From contig JBFFGE010000066.1 in assembly GCA_041557595.1 (NCBI GenBank), forward strand, positions 1 through 21,922: a DNA stretch of 21,922 bases. Direction: 5' to 3'. Under the pieces are notes generated by a model. It was not told where the DNA came from. It ran no database searches and saw only the letters and a list, made by a program, of their open reading frames with translations. Position 1 is the stretch's first letter. Each line of letters opens with the position of its first letter. Of the stretch, positions 1 to 7,829 are shown piece by piece. Source of the DNA: JAOTYV01 sp041557595. GTDB taxonomy: Bacteria; Pseudomonadota; Alphaproteobacteria; UBA8366. Position numbers and translations under genes: made by a program.

Positions 1-136
1 CGTCAGATCAACGCGCGGACCACCTGCCGCTTTGGACGCATATGTATAATTGGCATCGACCCCATGGCGGAATAAAAGACAAGACGCCAATCAGTCGACT
101 CCGGATCAACCGGGACAACCTGTTGAGGCTCCACAT
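1..136. other. Window start, no gene recognised
   Basis: No convincing coding frame or RNA gene. A long plus-strand frame opens at 50, but it runs antisense through the class V PLP enzyme gene and has no recognisable protein content. This stretch lies downstream of that gene. Confidence 0.5.
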
Positions 137-1318
137 CTAGCTGCCAATTATGTCCGCGAGGGCATCCTGGAAGCGGTCCAGCTCGTCTTCCGTGTTGTAG
201 TAATGGACCGAGGCGCGGACGACCGCCGCCAGGCCGCGCGCATCCATATCCAGCAGCGTGGACGTTCGGCCGGAATTCGACACGTTGATCGCACGGGCGC
301 GCATCGCGTCGACGATGTGCTGCGGGTCGTGGCCGTCGGCAGTGAAGGAAACGATGCCGCCCTGCACCGCGCCGATGTCGCGCACGATGACTCCGGGCAG
401 CACGGACAGGCGGTTGCGCAGCGCGTTGCCGAGAAATTGGACGCGCGTCCAGATGGCGTCGAGCCCGAGCGTCGACGCATAGCCGAGGGCGACGCCGAGG
501 CCGATCTTGCCCGCGAAGTTACATTCCCAGTTCTCGAACCGCCGCGCATCGTCGCGCATTTGGTAGCGGTCGGGCGCGATCCATTCCGCCGCATGCAAAT
601 CGAGGAAGGGCGGCTCCAGCCGGTCGATCAGCGATTCCCGGATCCACAGGAAACCGGTGCCGCGCGGCCCGCGCAGGTATTTGCGGCCGGTGGCCGACAG
701 CATGTCGCAGCCGATGGCGTTTACATCGACTGGCATCTGTCCGACCGATTGGCAGGCATCCAGCAGGAAGGGGATGCCGTGGCGTTTCGCGATTGTGCCC
801 ACCGCCGCGGCCGGATTGACGAGGCCGCCATTGGTTGGCACATGGGTGATGGCGATCAGTTTGACCCGGTCGTCGATTGCATCGGCCAGCGCATCGACAT
901 CCAGCGTCCCGTCGGGCGTCGAGGACACCGCGGTGATCTCCACGCCGTATTTCCGGGCGACCTGGAGATAGGCGATGTAGTTCGACGCGTATTCCGCTTC
1001 CGCCGTCAGGATGCGGTCGCCCGCCTGCCAGTCGAAGGCGTAGAAGGCCATGTCCCAGGCCCGGGTCGCGTTCTCGATAAAGGCGATCTCTTGCGGTTTG
1101 CCGCCGACCAGCCGCGCCGCCGCATCGTAGAAATTTTCGAGGCCCGCTTCGGCGAGGCGCACGGCCTCGTAGCCGCCCTGTTCTGCTTCCAGCCGCAAAT
1201 GGTCGATCACCGCATCCAGCACGGGCCGGGGCTGCAGCGCCGCGCCGGCGTTGTTCAGGTGCAGGACGTTTTGCACGCCCGGCGTTTCGGCGCGCACGGC
1301 CGCGACATCGATGGTCAT
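137..1318 (-). CDS. Class V aminotransferase-fold PLP enzyme (cysteine desulfurase/C-S lyase-like)
   Basis: 393-aa protein of the aminotransferase class V family (NifS/EgtE/isopenicillin-N-epimerase-like fold). Visible landmarks are an N-terminal LNNAGAALQPRP segment (21-32), the PLP-ring Asp in LLDACQSVGQ (D187) and the Schiff-base lysine in SATGRKYLRGPRGTGF (K213). The C-terminal region SNSGRTSTLLD has no cysteine where SufS/IscS desulfurases carry their persulfide Cys, so a true cysteine desulfurase is unlikely. A C-S lyase, EgtE-like enzyme or other aminotransferase is more plausible. The reading frame is open far upstream (to 2617), but homology begins at ATG 1318, which has AGGGA just before it. 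The gene starts 32 nt after the upstream sulfhydrylase gene, so the two are probably one operon and the substrate is probably sulfur- or homoserine-related (inference). The exact reaction is unknown. Confidence 0.9.
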   Translation of the reverse strand: MTIDVAAVRAETPGVQNVLHLNNAGAALQPRPVLDAVIDHLRLEAEQGGYEAVRLAEAGLENFYDAAARLVGGKPQEIAFIENATRAWDMAFYAFDWQAGDRILTAEAEYASNYIAYLQVARKYGVEITAVSSTPDGTLDVDALADAIDDRVKLIAITHVPTNGGLVNPAAAVGTIAKRHGIPFLLDACQSVGQMPVDVNAIGCDMLSATGRKYLRGPRGTGFLWIRESLIDRLEPPFLDLHAAEWIAPDRYQMRDDARRFENWECNFAGKIGLGVALGYASTLGLDAIWTRVQFLGNALRNRLSVLPGVIVRDIGAVQGGIVSFTADGHDPQHIVDAMRARAINVSNSGRTSTLLDMDARGLAAVVRASVHYYNTEDELDRFQDALADIIGS

Positions 1319-1350
1319 TTCAGTCCCTATGCGTGTGCCGCGTCGCCCCG

Positions 1351-2649
1351 TCAGGTGGCTTTGGCGAGCGCCTGATCGAGGTCGGCGATGATGTCGTCGA
1401 TGTGCTCGATGCCGATCGACAGGCGGACATAGCCGTCGGTGACGCCGGTGGCGAGCTGTTCCTCCGCCGTGAGCTGCGAATGGGTGGTCGACGCCGGATG
1501 GATCGCCAGCGAGCGCGCATCGCCGATATTGGCGACGTGGTAGAACAATTGCAGCGCGTCGATAAACGCGCGCCCGGCCTCCTTGCCGCCCTTGAGCTCG
1601 AAGCCGAGCAGCCCGCCCATGCCGCCCTTCAGATAGTAGGCGGCGCGGCGTTTCTGTTCCTTGTCCTCGTGCAGGCTCGGGTGGATCACCTTGGTTACGC
1701 TCTTGTGCTTCTTCAGGTGCTTGGCGACCGCGTCCGCATTGCGGCAATGCTCGCGCATACGCAGCGGCAGGGTTTCCAGCCCCTGAATGAACTGGAAGGC
1801 GTTCTGCGGGCTCATTGCGGCGCCGATATCGCGCAACAGCGTGACCCGCGCCTTGATGATGTAGGCGACCGGGCCGATCGGCTTGACCGCCTCGGTCCAG
1901 ACCGCGCCGTGATAGCTCGGGTCCGGCTGGGTCAGCATCGGGAAGCGGTCGGCATGTTTCTCCCAGTCGAAATTGCCGCCATCGACGATCATGCCGCCGA
2001 TCGAGGTGCCGTGCCCGCCGATATACTTGGTGGTCGAGTAGACGATGATCGCCGCGCCATGGTCGAAAGGCCGGCACAGGATGGGCGCGGCGGTGTTGTC
2101 CATGATCAGCGGCACGCCGAGCTCGCGGCCGATATCGGCGACTTCCTTGATCGGGAAGACCGTGAGCTTCGGGTTGGGCAGCGTTTCGGCGTAATAGGCG
2201 CGCGTCTTGGCGTCGGTCGCCTTGCGGAAGCCTTCCGGATCGGCCGGATCGACGAAGCGGGTCTCGATGCCCATCGTCTTCAGCGTGTTGTTGAACAGGT
2301 TCCAGGTGCCGCCGTACAGGTCGGTCGCGCTGACGATGTTGTCGCCGGCCTGCGCGATGTTCTGGATCGACATCGCCGAGGCGGCCTGGCCGGATGCGAC
2401 GGCAAGCGCGGCGGCGCCGCCGTCGAGCGCAGTGATCCGCTGTTCCAGCACGTCCGAGGTCGGGTTCATGATGCGTGTGTAGATATTGCCGAATTCCTGC
2501 AGCGCGAACAGCTTCGACGCATGCTCCGTATCGCGGAACTGGTATGAGGTGGTCTGGTAGATCGGCACCGCGACCGCCCCGGTCGTCGGGTCGGCGCGAT
2601 AGCCCGCATGCAGGCAAATCGTTTCGGGATTCGGCGTGTCGGCTGCCAT
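1351..2649 (-). CDS. metY: O-acetylhomoserine aminocarboxypropyltransferase (sulfhydrylase)
   Basis: 432-aa protein of the Cys/Met metabolism PLP-dependent family, normal length for O-acetylhomoserine sulfhydrylase. This cytoplasmic enzyme makes homocysteine from O-acetylhomoserine and sulfide, in direct-sulfhydrylation methionine synthesis. Family landmarks are ETICLHAGYRADPTTGAVAV (9-28), the YTRIMNPT segment (57-64), PLP-contacting D184 in LIMDNTAAP, and the PLP lysine K208 in VYSTTKYIGGHGTSIGG. The long family insert after the lysine (FPMLTQPDPSYHGAVW) separates it from cystathionine gamma-synthases. ATG 2649 is preceded by AGGAG ten bases upstream. The class V PLP enzyme follows on the same strand. 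About 190 nt separate the start from the divergent methyltransferase, enough for a promoter and leader. Confidence 0.95.
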   Translation of the reverse strand: MAADTPNPETICLHAGYRADPTTGAVAVPIYQTTSYQFRDTEHASKLFALQEFGNIYTRIMNPTSDVLEQRITALDGGAAALAVASGQAASAMSIQNIAQAGDNIVSATDLYGGTWNLFNNTLKTMGIETRFVDPADPEGFRKATDAKTRAYYAETLPNPKLTVFPIKEVADIGRELGVPLIMDNTAAPILCRPFDHGAAIIVYSTTKYIGGHGTSIGGMIVDGGNFDWEKHADRFPMLTQPDPSYHGAVWTEAVKPIGPVAYIIKARVTLLRDIGAAMSPQNAFQFIQGLETLPLRMREHCRNADAVAKHLKKHKSVTKVIHPSLHEDKEQKRRAAYYLKGGMGGLLGFELKGGKEAGRAFIDALQLFYHVANIGDARSLAIHPASTTHSQLTAEEQLATGVTDGYVRLSIGIEHIDDIIADLDQALAKAT

Positions 2650-2695
2650 GATATGGGCTCTCCTGTCCTTAGCGCTTATTCGCTTACCTTTGGCG

Positions 2696-2760
2696 GTATC
2701 GAAACAGGCGCGGGCGCGGCTTGCAAGTCAAACCGGCGTTCGGGCGGATTTCGACGTGCC
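2696..2760 (-). promoter_or_regulatory. Possible structured leader upstream of metY
   Basis: Read on the minus strand, the metY upstream region holds a hairpin with stem CGGTTTG/CAAGCCG and loop ACTTG (2717-2735). It is followed by GC-rich sequence and an AAAGG segment ahead of the Shine-Dalgarno. TTTGACTTGCAAGC loosely resembles the core of SAM-II-type leaders, which in alphaproteobacteria sit in front of methionine genes such as metA and metY/metZ. The apical loop is shorter than in known SAM-II members and I could not build the pseudoknot, so this is only a candidate. A plain hairpin or chance are the alternatives. Confidence 0.2.
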
Positions 2761-2842
2761 ATGGCATGGAAATCGCGTGGAAAAGGTGCGTCCGCCGCAG
2801 CGATTTGCGGGTCAGACAGACAAACCAGCGGGAGGACCTCCG

Positions 2843-3499
2843 GTGTCCGAAAATCCAGCAAGCGTGACCTATGCGCCAGACGTGTTCGAGGTCGACAGTA
2901 TCGAGCAGGCGAAGCGCATTATCCTGACCGCGGAAGACACGACGACGGAGGATCGCTGGCGGGTCGAAACGCCCTATCGCGCCGACGAGATCGGTGCGTT
3001 CCTGCAGCCGGATTCCAAGAGCCTGATCGTCGACTATGGCTGCGGCATCGGCCGGATGTCGAAGGAACTGATCGCGCGGCACGATTGCACCATGCTGGGG
3101 GTCGATATCAGCCAGTCGATGCGGCAGCTCGCGCCCGGCTATGTCGACGGCCCCCGGTTCACGGTGTCGCCGCGGCCCGCCTTCAAGGCACTGGCCGACC
3201 GGGGCATGCGCGCCGATGCGGCGATCGCGATCTGGTCGCTCCAGCACTGCGCCAAGCCGCAGGACGATATCGCGTTAATCAATTACGCGCTCAAACCCGG
3301 CGCCTGCCTGTTTGTCTGCAACACCCACCACACCGCCGTGCCGACGAATGTCGGCTGGGCCGATGTCGGCGGCGACGTGCGGGCGCTACTGGCCGATACC
3401 TTCGAGGAGATCGACCATGCGCCGATATCGGCCGAGCATACGACCGACACCATTGCCAAGATGGCGTATCTCGGCAAATACCGAAAACGCGCTGGTTGA
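2843..3499 (+). CDS. Class I SAM-dependent methyltransferase
   Basis: 218-aa protein with a Rossmann-type methyltransferase core. Motif I is IVDYGCGIGRMSKEL and the acidic ribose-contact segment is LGVDISQSM. The motif IV-like AIAIWSLQHC leads into a LKPGACLFV strand, which is typical of type 11/25 methyltransferases. The substrate cannot be told from sequence. Start chosen at GTG 2843 because GGAGG lies seven bases upstream (2831-2835) and homology to the fold begins soon after; the frame is open to 2636 but that extension looks non-coding. It is divergent from metY and ends just before a strong hairpin. Confidence 0.85.
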   Translation: MSENPASVTYAPDVFEVDSIEQAKRIILTAEDTTTEDRWRVETPYRADEIGAFLQPDSKSLIVDYGCGIGRMSKELIARHDCTMLGVDISQSMRQLAPGYVDGPRFTVSPRPAFKALADRGMRADAAIAIWSLQHCAKPQDDIALINYALKPGACLFVCNTHHTAVPTNVGWADVGGDVRALLADTFEEIDHAPISAEHTTDTIAKMAYLGKYRKRAG

Positions 3500-3503
3500 A
3501 GCG

Positions 3504-3533
3504 GCGCTGCAGGCAGACGAATGCCTGTTGCGC
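3504..3533. terminator. Hairpin between convergent genes, likely bidirectional terminator
   Basis: A 12-bp stem (GCGCTGCAGGCA / TGCCTGTTGCGC, one T-T mismatch and one G-T pair) closes a six-base loop GACGAA. It starts 4 nt after the methyltransferase stop and lies 30 nt beyond the stop of the convergent ABC ATPase gene. There is no clear T-run on either side, so termination may be weak or Rho-assisted. Confidence 0.5.
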
Positions 3534-3562
3534 CCAGGGAATGTGCAATAGGGACGTGCCGT

Positions 3563-4270
3563 CTATGCTGCAATCGGCCCTGAATCGACGATACGGCCGT
3601 CGAGGGTGTGGATTTGCCGGTCGGTCAGCGCGGCTAGGTCGGGATCGTGTGTGATCGCTGCGATGCACTTGCCCTGTTCATGCGCCAGCGACGCCAAAAG
3701 GTCGAATACCCGGCGTGCGTTGGCGCTGTCGAGGTTGCCGGTCGGTTCATCGGCGAGGATCAATAGGGGGTCGTTTGCCAGGGCGCGGGCGACTGCGACG
3801 CGTTGACGTTCGCCACCCGAGAGCTGATCCGGCCGTTTGTCCTGGTGTTCGGCCATGCCCATTTCTGCCAGCACGCGCACGGCGCGTCGCCGTTGTTCGC
3901 TTGCCGTCCAATGGCCCAGTTTACGCATTGGAATAACGACATTTTCCAGCGCCGTGAATTCCGGCAACAGGAAGTGAAACTGGAATACGAAGCCCATTTT
4001 TTCCAGCCGCAATTGTGCCAGTTCGGCTTCATCGAGCATGCCCGTATTGCGTCCTTCGACCCAAATTTCGCCTTCGGTCGGCCGGTCGAGCAATCCGAGC
4101 AGATACAGGAGCGACGACTTGCCGGAACCGGACGGTCCGGTGATCGCCACGAATTCGCCGGCATCGAGGTGCATGTCAATATCACGCACCAGGGTTACCG
4201 GTACCGGTCCGGGGAGGATGCGGGTCACGCTTCGTGTTTCGATCAGAGGGTTTTTGCGAAGCTCTTTCAT
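3563..4270 (-). CDS. ABC transporter ATP-binding protein (LolD/MacB-type)
   Basis: 235-aa ATPase subunit. Walker A is GPSGSGKSS (45-53), the Q-loop glutamine is in VFQFHF (Q97), the signature is LSGGERQ (150-156), and Walker B with D-loop is LLILADEPTGNLD (169-181). ADEPTGNLD and QFHFLLPEFTALENV are typical of the LolD/MacB/FtsE group, which powers FtsX-type mechanotransmission permeases rather than solute channels. The start overlaps the permease stop by 4 nt (ATGA), which indicates translational coupling. It is the last gene of the minus-strand exporter run. Confidence 0.95.
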   Translation of the reverse strand: MKELRKNPLIETRSVTRILPGPVPVTLVRDIDMHLDAGEFVAITGPSGSGKSSLLYLLGLLDRPTEGEIWVEGRNTGMLDEAELAQLRLEKMGFVFQFHFLLPEFTALENVVIPMRKLGHWTASEQRRRAVRVLAEMGMAEHQDKRPDQLSGGERQRVAVARALANDPLLILADEPTGNLDSANARRVFDLLASLAHEQGKCIAAITHDPDLAALTDRQIHTLDGRIVDSGPIAA

Positions 4271-5511
4271 GCCGCCCCTCGAATGATGTCGACCGGGTTC
4301 AAACGGGCGGCCCTGCGTGCCGGCATGTAGCCCGCAATGCCGGCGGCGATAACTGCCGCAGCGCCGGCGACAATATAGTGGACCGGGCTATACAGGATTG
4401 GCAGGCGGGTAAGCTCGGTAAAGGCTTCGACTTCGAAGGGAATTGATGCCAGCGCTGTGGTCAACCCATAGCCAAGCCCCCAGCCAAGAACCGAGCCGCC
4501 AACGCCCATGAGTAATCCTTCGAAAAGAAAGATTGTGCGAATGTCGAGTTGGCGGAAGCCGAGCGATTTGAGAATGGCGATATCGCGCGCCTTTTCGTAG
4601 GTGATCGTCGAGATAATGTTGAAGATACCAAATCCGGCGACGATTAGGATGGCGCCCACGACAGTGAACATGATGATGTTGCGAATGAAGAAGACCTCGA
4701 GGATGCTTTCATTGGCTTCTTCCCAGGATTCGCTGCGATAGCCCACTAACGCTTCAATGCGACGCGCGACATCGCGGGCCTGCGTAACGTCGTCGAGCCG
4801 CAGGCGTATCTGGTTGATGACGTTGGGCCGGTCCTGCAGGACTTGGGCGGTCTTAAGCAATGAATAGGCTTGGCCGTTGTCGAAGGCTGTCACGCCTGTA
4901 TGGAATATGCCGACCACCTTCATACGCCGTGCCGAACCCACGGGTGAGGAAACGGTTAGGCTTGAATTCATCTGCGCGCCCAATTTCCGGGCGACGCCGC
5001 TGCCGACAATCAACGCATTGGCCGTCGTTCGCAGCCCGTCGAGGCTGCCGGCGCGCAAGTCGTCCTCCAGATTGGATACGCGTCGCTCGGTTTCGGGCTT
5101 CGTACCGACCAGCGTGACGCTGACATCTTTTCCACCGTAGCGAATCACCGCTTGACCGCGCAGCGTTGGACCAATGCCGATGCCCGGCAGCTCCCTGAGG
5201 CGGGCGATACGGGCGTGTACGTTTCGGATGCCGCGCAACTCTTCTTTTGGTTTTACGCCGCGCAGGGCGACAGCGCCACCTGGGTTGAGCCGGTCAATGG
5301 GTTGCAGCGGCGGGCGGCGAAACTCATCGCTGATCGTTACATGCGGCATGGCATCGATCATCTGCTTCACAAAATCCTCTTGCGAGCCCTGCATGAGCGC
5401 CGCCATCGCAATGGAAAAGCCAACGCCGGTGGCCACGCCCAGGAGCGATATAATCGTCTGCCGCCGTCTGCTTCGGATGTGGGCGAGCGCGATATCGATT
5501 ATGAGTTTCAT
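4267..5511 (-). CDS. ABC transporter permease, FtsX/MacB family
   Basis: 414-aa inner-membrane protein with the MacB/LolC layout. It has an N-terminal transmembrane helix (about 20-42), a large periplasmic domain (about 45-270), then three helices near 280-305, 325-350 and 380-402. The C-terminus RRAARLNPVDIIRGA is a classic FtsX-family ending, and YEKARDIAILKSLGF is the usual coupling segment. It works with the ATPase downstream and the adaptor upstream, 5 nt away, as a tripartite efflux system of the MacAB or DevBCA kind. The substrate is unknown. GC is low here: I counted 29 and 30 GC in the two 60-base blocks 4561-4680. Confidence 0.93.
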   Translation of the reverse strand: MKLIIDIALAHIRSRRRQTIISLLGVATGVGFSIAMAALMQGSQEDFVKQMIDAMPHVTISDEFRRPPLQPIDRLNPGGAVALRGVKPKEELRGIRNVHARIARLRELPGIGIGPTLRGQAVIRYGGKDVSVTLVGTKPETERRVSNLEDDLRAGSLDGLRTTANALIVGSGVARKLGAQMNSSLTVSSPVGSARRMKVVGIFHTGVTAFDNGQAYSLLKTAQVLQDRPNVINQIRLRLDDVTQARDVARRIEALVGYRSESWEEANESILEVFFIRNIIMFTVVGAILIVAGFGIFNIISTITYEKARDIAILKSLGFRQLDIRTIFLFEGLLMGVGGSVLGWGLGYGLTTALASIPFEVEAFTELTRLPILYSPVHYIVAGAAAVIAAGIAGYMPARRAARLNPVDIIRGAA

Positions 5512-5516
5512 CCGCG

Positions 5517-6545
5517 TCAGTTTCCGGTTTGGGCGCTGACCGCGGTTCCATTCGTGAGGTCGCGCGGCGGATCGATCACCACCAACTCGCCTTCGGCGAT
5601 ACCACTTATGATTTCGGTAAACGCGCTGCCGACGACGCCGACTTCGACAGGGCGTGCAAGCGCCTTACCGTCTTCGGCGACGAATACATGTCCATCGAGA
5701 ACGGCGGTAACCGGCACGAGCAGAACATCCTCTTTCTGCTCGGCGACTATGTTGACCTCCGTCGTCATGCCAATCATCAGGGGCGTATTGTCGGGCAACG
5801 CGATCCGAACACGATAGCTCTTGCTGACCGGATCGCCCTTTGGGGTGATTCGCCGGACCGTTCCCGGTAGGTCGCGGTCCGGAAAAGCGTCGGCTTTGAT
5901 GAGCACGGACTGTTCCGGCGCGACCAGGGGGATATCCTCTTCGTCGACTTCCGCGACCAGCCACAGCGGCCGATTCTTACCGACCCAGAACAGCGCGTCG
6001 CCCGGACCCACAATCTCGCCAACTTCGCCGTCGCGACGCAATACTTCGCCATCCATCGGCGCACGCAGAATAAAGTGATCCAGTCGTTCTTTTTGTGCCT
6101 GCACGGCCGCGCGTGCCTGCAACAGCTCGCTGATTGCCTGTTCGTAGGCCTGAACGCTGACAGTGCGCCGTCCCAGCAATTTACGATAGCGATCCGCTTC
6201 ACTTGTCAGAAATTTTTCGCGGGCATTCAATTCGGCCAGCCGAGCACGCGCCTCCCGGTCGTCGAGACGGGCCAGCACGGTATTCGATTTTACGGCCTCA
6301 CCTTCGCACTTGCAGAGTTCGGCGATACGACCTTGCACCAGCGGTGTCACCTTGGCCCAGTTCACGGGTTCAACGACACCGGTCGCATATACCGCCTGAA
6401 CCGTCGGGCCCCGCTTCACCGGCGCAACCACAACGTCGAGGCGTTTCCAAACAACCACATAAAGGATGGATAGGGCGATCACGCCCGAAGTGGCTATCAA
6501 CAAAATTATGACATTTCGGGCTCGCACGTGAATCTCGTATCCCAT
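5517..6545 (-). CDS. Periplasmic adaptor (membrane fusion) protein of an ABC exporter, HlyD/MacA family
   Basis: 342-aa protein with one N-terminal membrane anchor (11-33), no lipobox, and the lipoyl/barrel-sandwich halves of HlyD-type adaptors (VQGRIAEL near 70 and LRAPMDGEVLRRDGEVGEIV near 160-180). Between them is an alpha-helical hairpin (about 95-155), then a beta-barrel (VAEVDEEDIPLV). It should link the permease to an outer-membrane channel; no TolC-like gene is in the window. ATG 6545 lacks a strong Shine-Dalgarno, so the in-frame GTG six codons later is an alternative start. The preceding gene ends 60 nt upstream on the same strand, so co-transcription with the GerW-like genes is possible. 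Confidence 0.92.
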   Translation of the reverse strand: MGYEIHVRARNVIILLIATSGVIALSILYVVVWKRLDVVVAPVKRGPTVQAVYATGVVEPVNWAKVTPLVQGRIAELCKCEGEAVKSNTVLARLDDREARARLAELNAREKFLTSEADRYRKLLGRRTVSVQAYEQAISELLQARAAVQAQKERLDHFILRAPMDGEVLRRDGEVGEIVGPGDALFWVGKNRPLWLVAEVDEEDIPLVAPEQSVLIKADAFPDRDLPGTVRRITPKGDPVSKSYRVRIALPDNTPLMIGMTTEVNIVAEQKEDVLLVPVTAVLDGHVFVAEDGKALARPVEVGVVGSAFTEIISGIAEGELVVIDPPRDLTNGTAVSAQTGN

Positions 6546-6605
6546 TGCGGCTACGGTAGACAGGCGCAGCTTGTACCGGCCGGATCCAGCGAACCTTGCT
6601 ATGAG

Positions 6606-6893
6606 TCAATCGGGGCCGATTCGTGTAGCCGGTCTAGCTGCGGTGTTGCTCCCAATGCGCTCGAATTCGGCGCGCTGACACGGGAAGCGCTTCTCAAGGT
6701 CGTCCAGCTTGATCTGGGGGCCGTCAACTTCGAATGCCATCGTTGTAGAATCCGCGCGACGGACAAGGACTGCGACAGGATATTTCTCGCCGTAGATTGA
6801 GACGGTACAGAGAGAGTTGCTACGGACCGAGCGTTCCACGATAGCGCCCACAGTGATTGCGCCAATTTGAATGACTTCGTCCAATTCAACCAT
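6606..6893 (-). CDS. Small protein of unknown family (95 aa) in the GerW/DUF2953 operon
   Basis: I do not recognise this family. The protein is 95 aa, has no signal peptide or membrane helix, and its first two-thirds alternate beta-like segments (IQIGAITVGAIVERSV, CTVSIYGEKYPVAVLVRR, MAFEVDGPQI), suggesting a small beta-rich domain. The C-terminal 25 residues look disordered. The frame also offers a TTG start at 6899 that would overlap the upstream stop as TTGA; ATG 6893 is preferred on codon grounds, but coupling by overlap is likely either way. Its place between the DUF2953 gene and the exporter adaptor suggests a shared envelope role (inference). Confidence 0.65.
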   Translation of the reverse strand: MVELDEVIQIGAITVGAIVERSVRSNSLCTVSIYGEKYPVAVLVRRADSTTMAFEVDGPQIKLDDLEKRFPCQRAEFERIGSNTAARPATRIGPD

Positions 6894-6895
6894 GG

Positions 6896-7462
6896 TCAAT
6901 GTGATCCAAACAGGCGATATGCGAACCGTACGCCAGGCGGAATGAATGTGATCGGAATGAGGCTCAGTTCCGCATATAGTTCACCCGTAGCGCGCGGCCC
7001 GGCAAAATCCGGTCTTACGGCGACCGACACCGCGGAGGTTCGAGACTGTGAATAGTCCACCGCGGCGATCAAGCCGAAGAGCTGCCCCGTGTCTGCAGGG
7101 TCGCTTAAGCCGATGATCGCATCGACCGATAGTCGTTCCAGATGGATAGGCCGTATCAAACCTGTCAGGAGTTGGGGCGCCGCCCCGACAACGCGGGGAA
7201 TTTTCGCCATTGCTTGACGAGACACTGTCGCAAAACTCTTCTTTTTCGCTGTCGGATTGTTTCGTTTTTGCCTCCGGCGCGCGCTGTCGTGGATCGGTAT
7301 TGGCGGCGTCAGGCCCCCGAATAGGCGCGCGGCAATTTTCACCCGCCATCTCGGCGACGTGTGCATGGTGAAATTAATTTTGGCCGGCGTCGTCAGCGCT
7401 GCGATTGCAAGCAGGAGCGGAACGGCGAACGCAGCGAGTAGCCACCAGAGCATGCCTGACAT
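6896..7462 (-). CDS. DUF2953 domain membrane-anchored protein
   Basis: 188-aa protein with one N-terminal transmembrane helix (LWWLLAAFAVPLLLAIAAL, about 5-23). A basic, low-complexity stretch (RRRQKRNNPTAKKK, about 63-76) and a beta-rich C-terminal half follow. The pattern of helix, LFGGLTPPIPI, and a closing LIPITFIPPGVRFAYRLF matches the DUF2953 family, best known from Bacillus ytfI, which sits beside ytfJ (gerW). The same pairing occurs here, 13 nt downstream of the GerW-like gene, and this strengthens both calls. Function is unknown in any organism as far as I know. A GGCGGA Shine-Dalgarno precedes ATG 7462. Confidence 0.75.
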   Translation of the reverse strand: MSGMLWWLLAAFAVPLLLAIAALTTPAKINFTMHTSPRWRVKIAARLFGGLTPPIPIHDSARRRQKRNNPTAKKKSFATVSRQAMAKIPRVVGAAPQLLTGLIRPIHLERLSVDAIIGLSDPADTGQLFGLIAAVDYSQSRTSAVSVAVRPDFAGPRATGELYAELSLIPITFIPPGVRFAYRLFGSH

Positions 7463-7475
7463 AGCAGGATCCGCC

Positions 7476-7829
7476 TTATTCCACGGCTTCGTCCTTGCGC
7501 GCAGGCGGTCGATCCATTGCGTGAACGGCCGCCTCTCCGATTGTCGCGGCGAGGCTTGTCATGGCCCCCTTCACGCCTTCTACCCGCGCGCCGTCCTTGT
7601 CGACGATGATCGCGCCAATCGGCTTTATTCCGCCCCCGGCGCCAGCGCCGCCGCCCTGGCCTTTCTTCTGCTCCGCACCTCCGCCCGCGCCAAAGCCGAA
7701 GCCATAGCTCACCATTGGAATTATGGTGGCACCATCTTTCTCGATGGGTGCGCCTAAGACGTTCTTCGCGTTTAATAAGCGGTCAAGCTCCTCGACCGTT
7801 CCTTTCAACAGACGTTCGACATCTTCCAC
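7476..7829 (-). CDS. GerW/YtfJ family protein
   Basis: 117-aa protein. A short amphipathic helix (VEDVERLLKGTVEELDRLL) leads into the family core NVLGAPIEKDGATIIPMVSY. A glycine-rich segment (GFGFGAGGGAEQ and GGGAGAGGG) and IKPIGAIIVDKDGARV follow. In Bacillus, GerW (YtfJ) is a spore protein needed for proper germination. Homologues also occur in non-sporulating bacteria with no assigned role. Start chosen at GTG 7829: GGAGG sits five bases upstream and the length then matches YtfJ. In-frame ATGs at 7841 and 7877 are alternatives. It is the first gene of the minus-strand run. Confidence 0.82.
   Translation of the reverse strand: MEDVERLLKGTVEELDRLLNAKNVLGAPIEKDGATIIPMVSYGFGFGAGGGAEQKKGQGGGAGAGGGIKPIGAIIVDKDGARVEGVKGAMTSLAATIGEAAVHAMDRPPARKDEAVE

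Noticed and set aside
41..50. TATAAT-like sequence near the window start
   Set aside because: No -35 box at a suitable distance (TTGGAC lies only 7 bases away) and no gene starts after it.
50..2547. Long plus-strand open frames (50-1375 and 1333-2547)
   Set aside because: They lie opposite two well-supported genes. Long antisense frames are expected in GC-rich coding DNA and the translations resemble no protein family.
1319..2617. Upstream extension of the class V PLP enzyme frame to an 826-aa fusion
   Set aside because: The extra 433 codons are antisense-like frame shadow of the sulfhydrylase gene, rich in Arg and Pro with no domain. The enzyme has its own ATG and Shine-Dalgarno at 1318.
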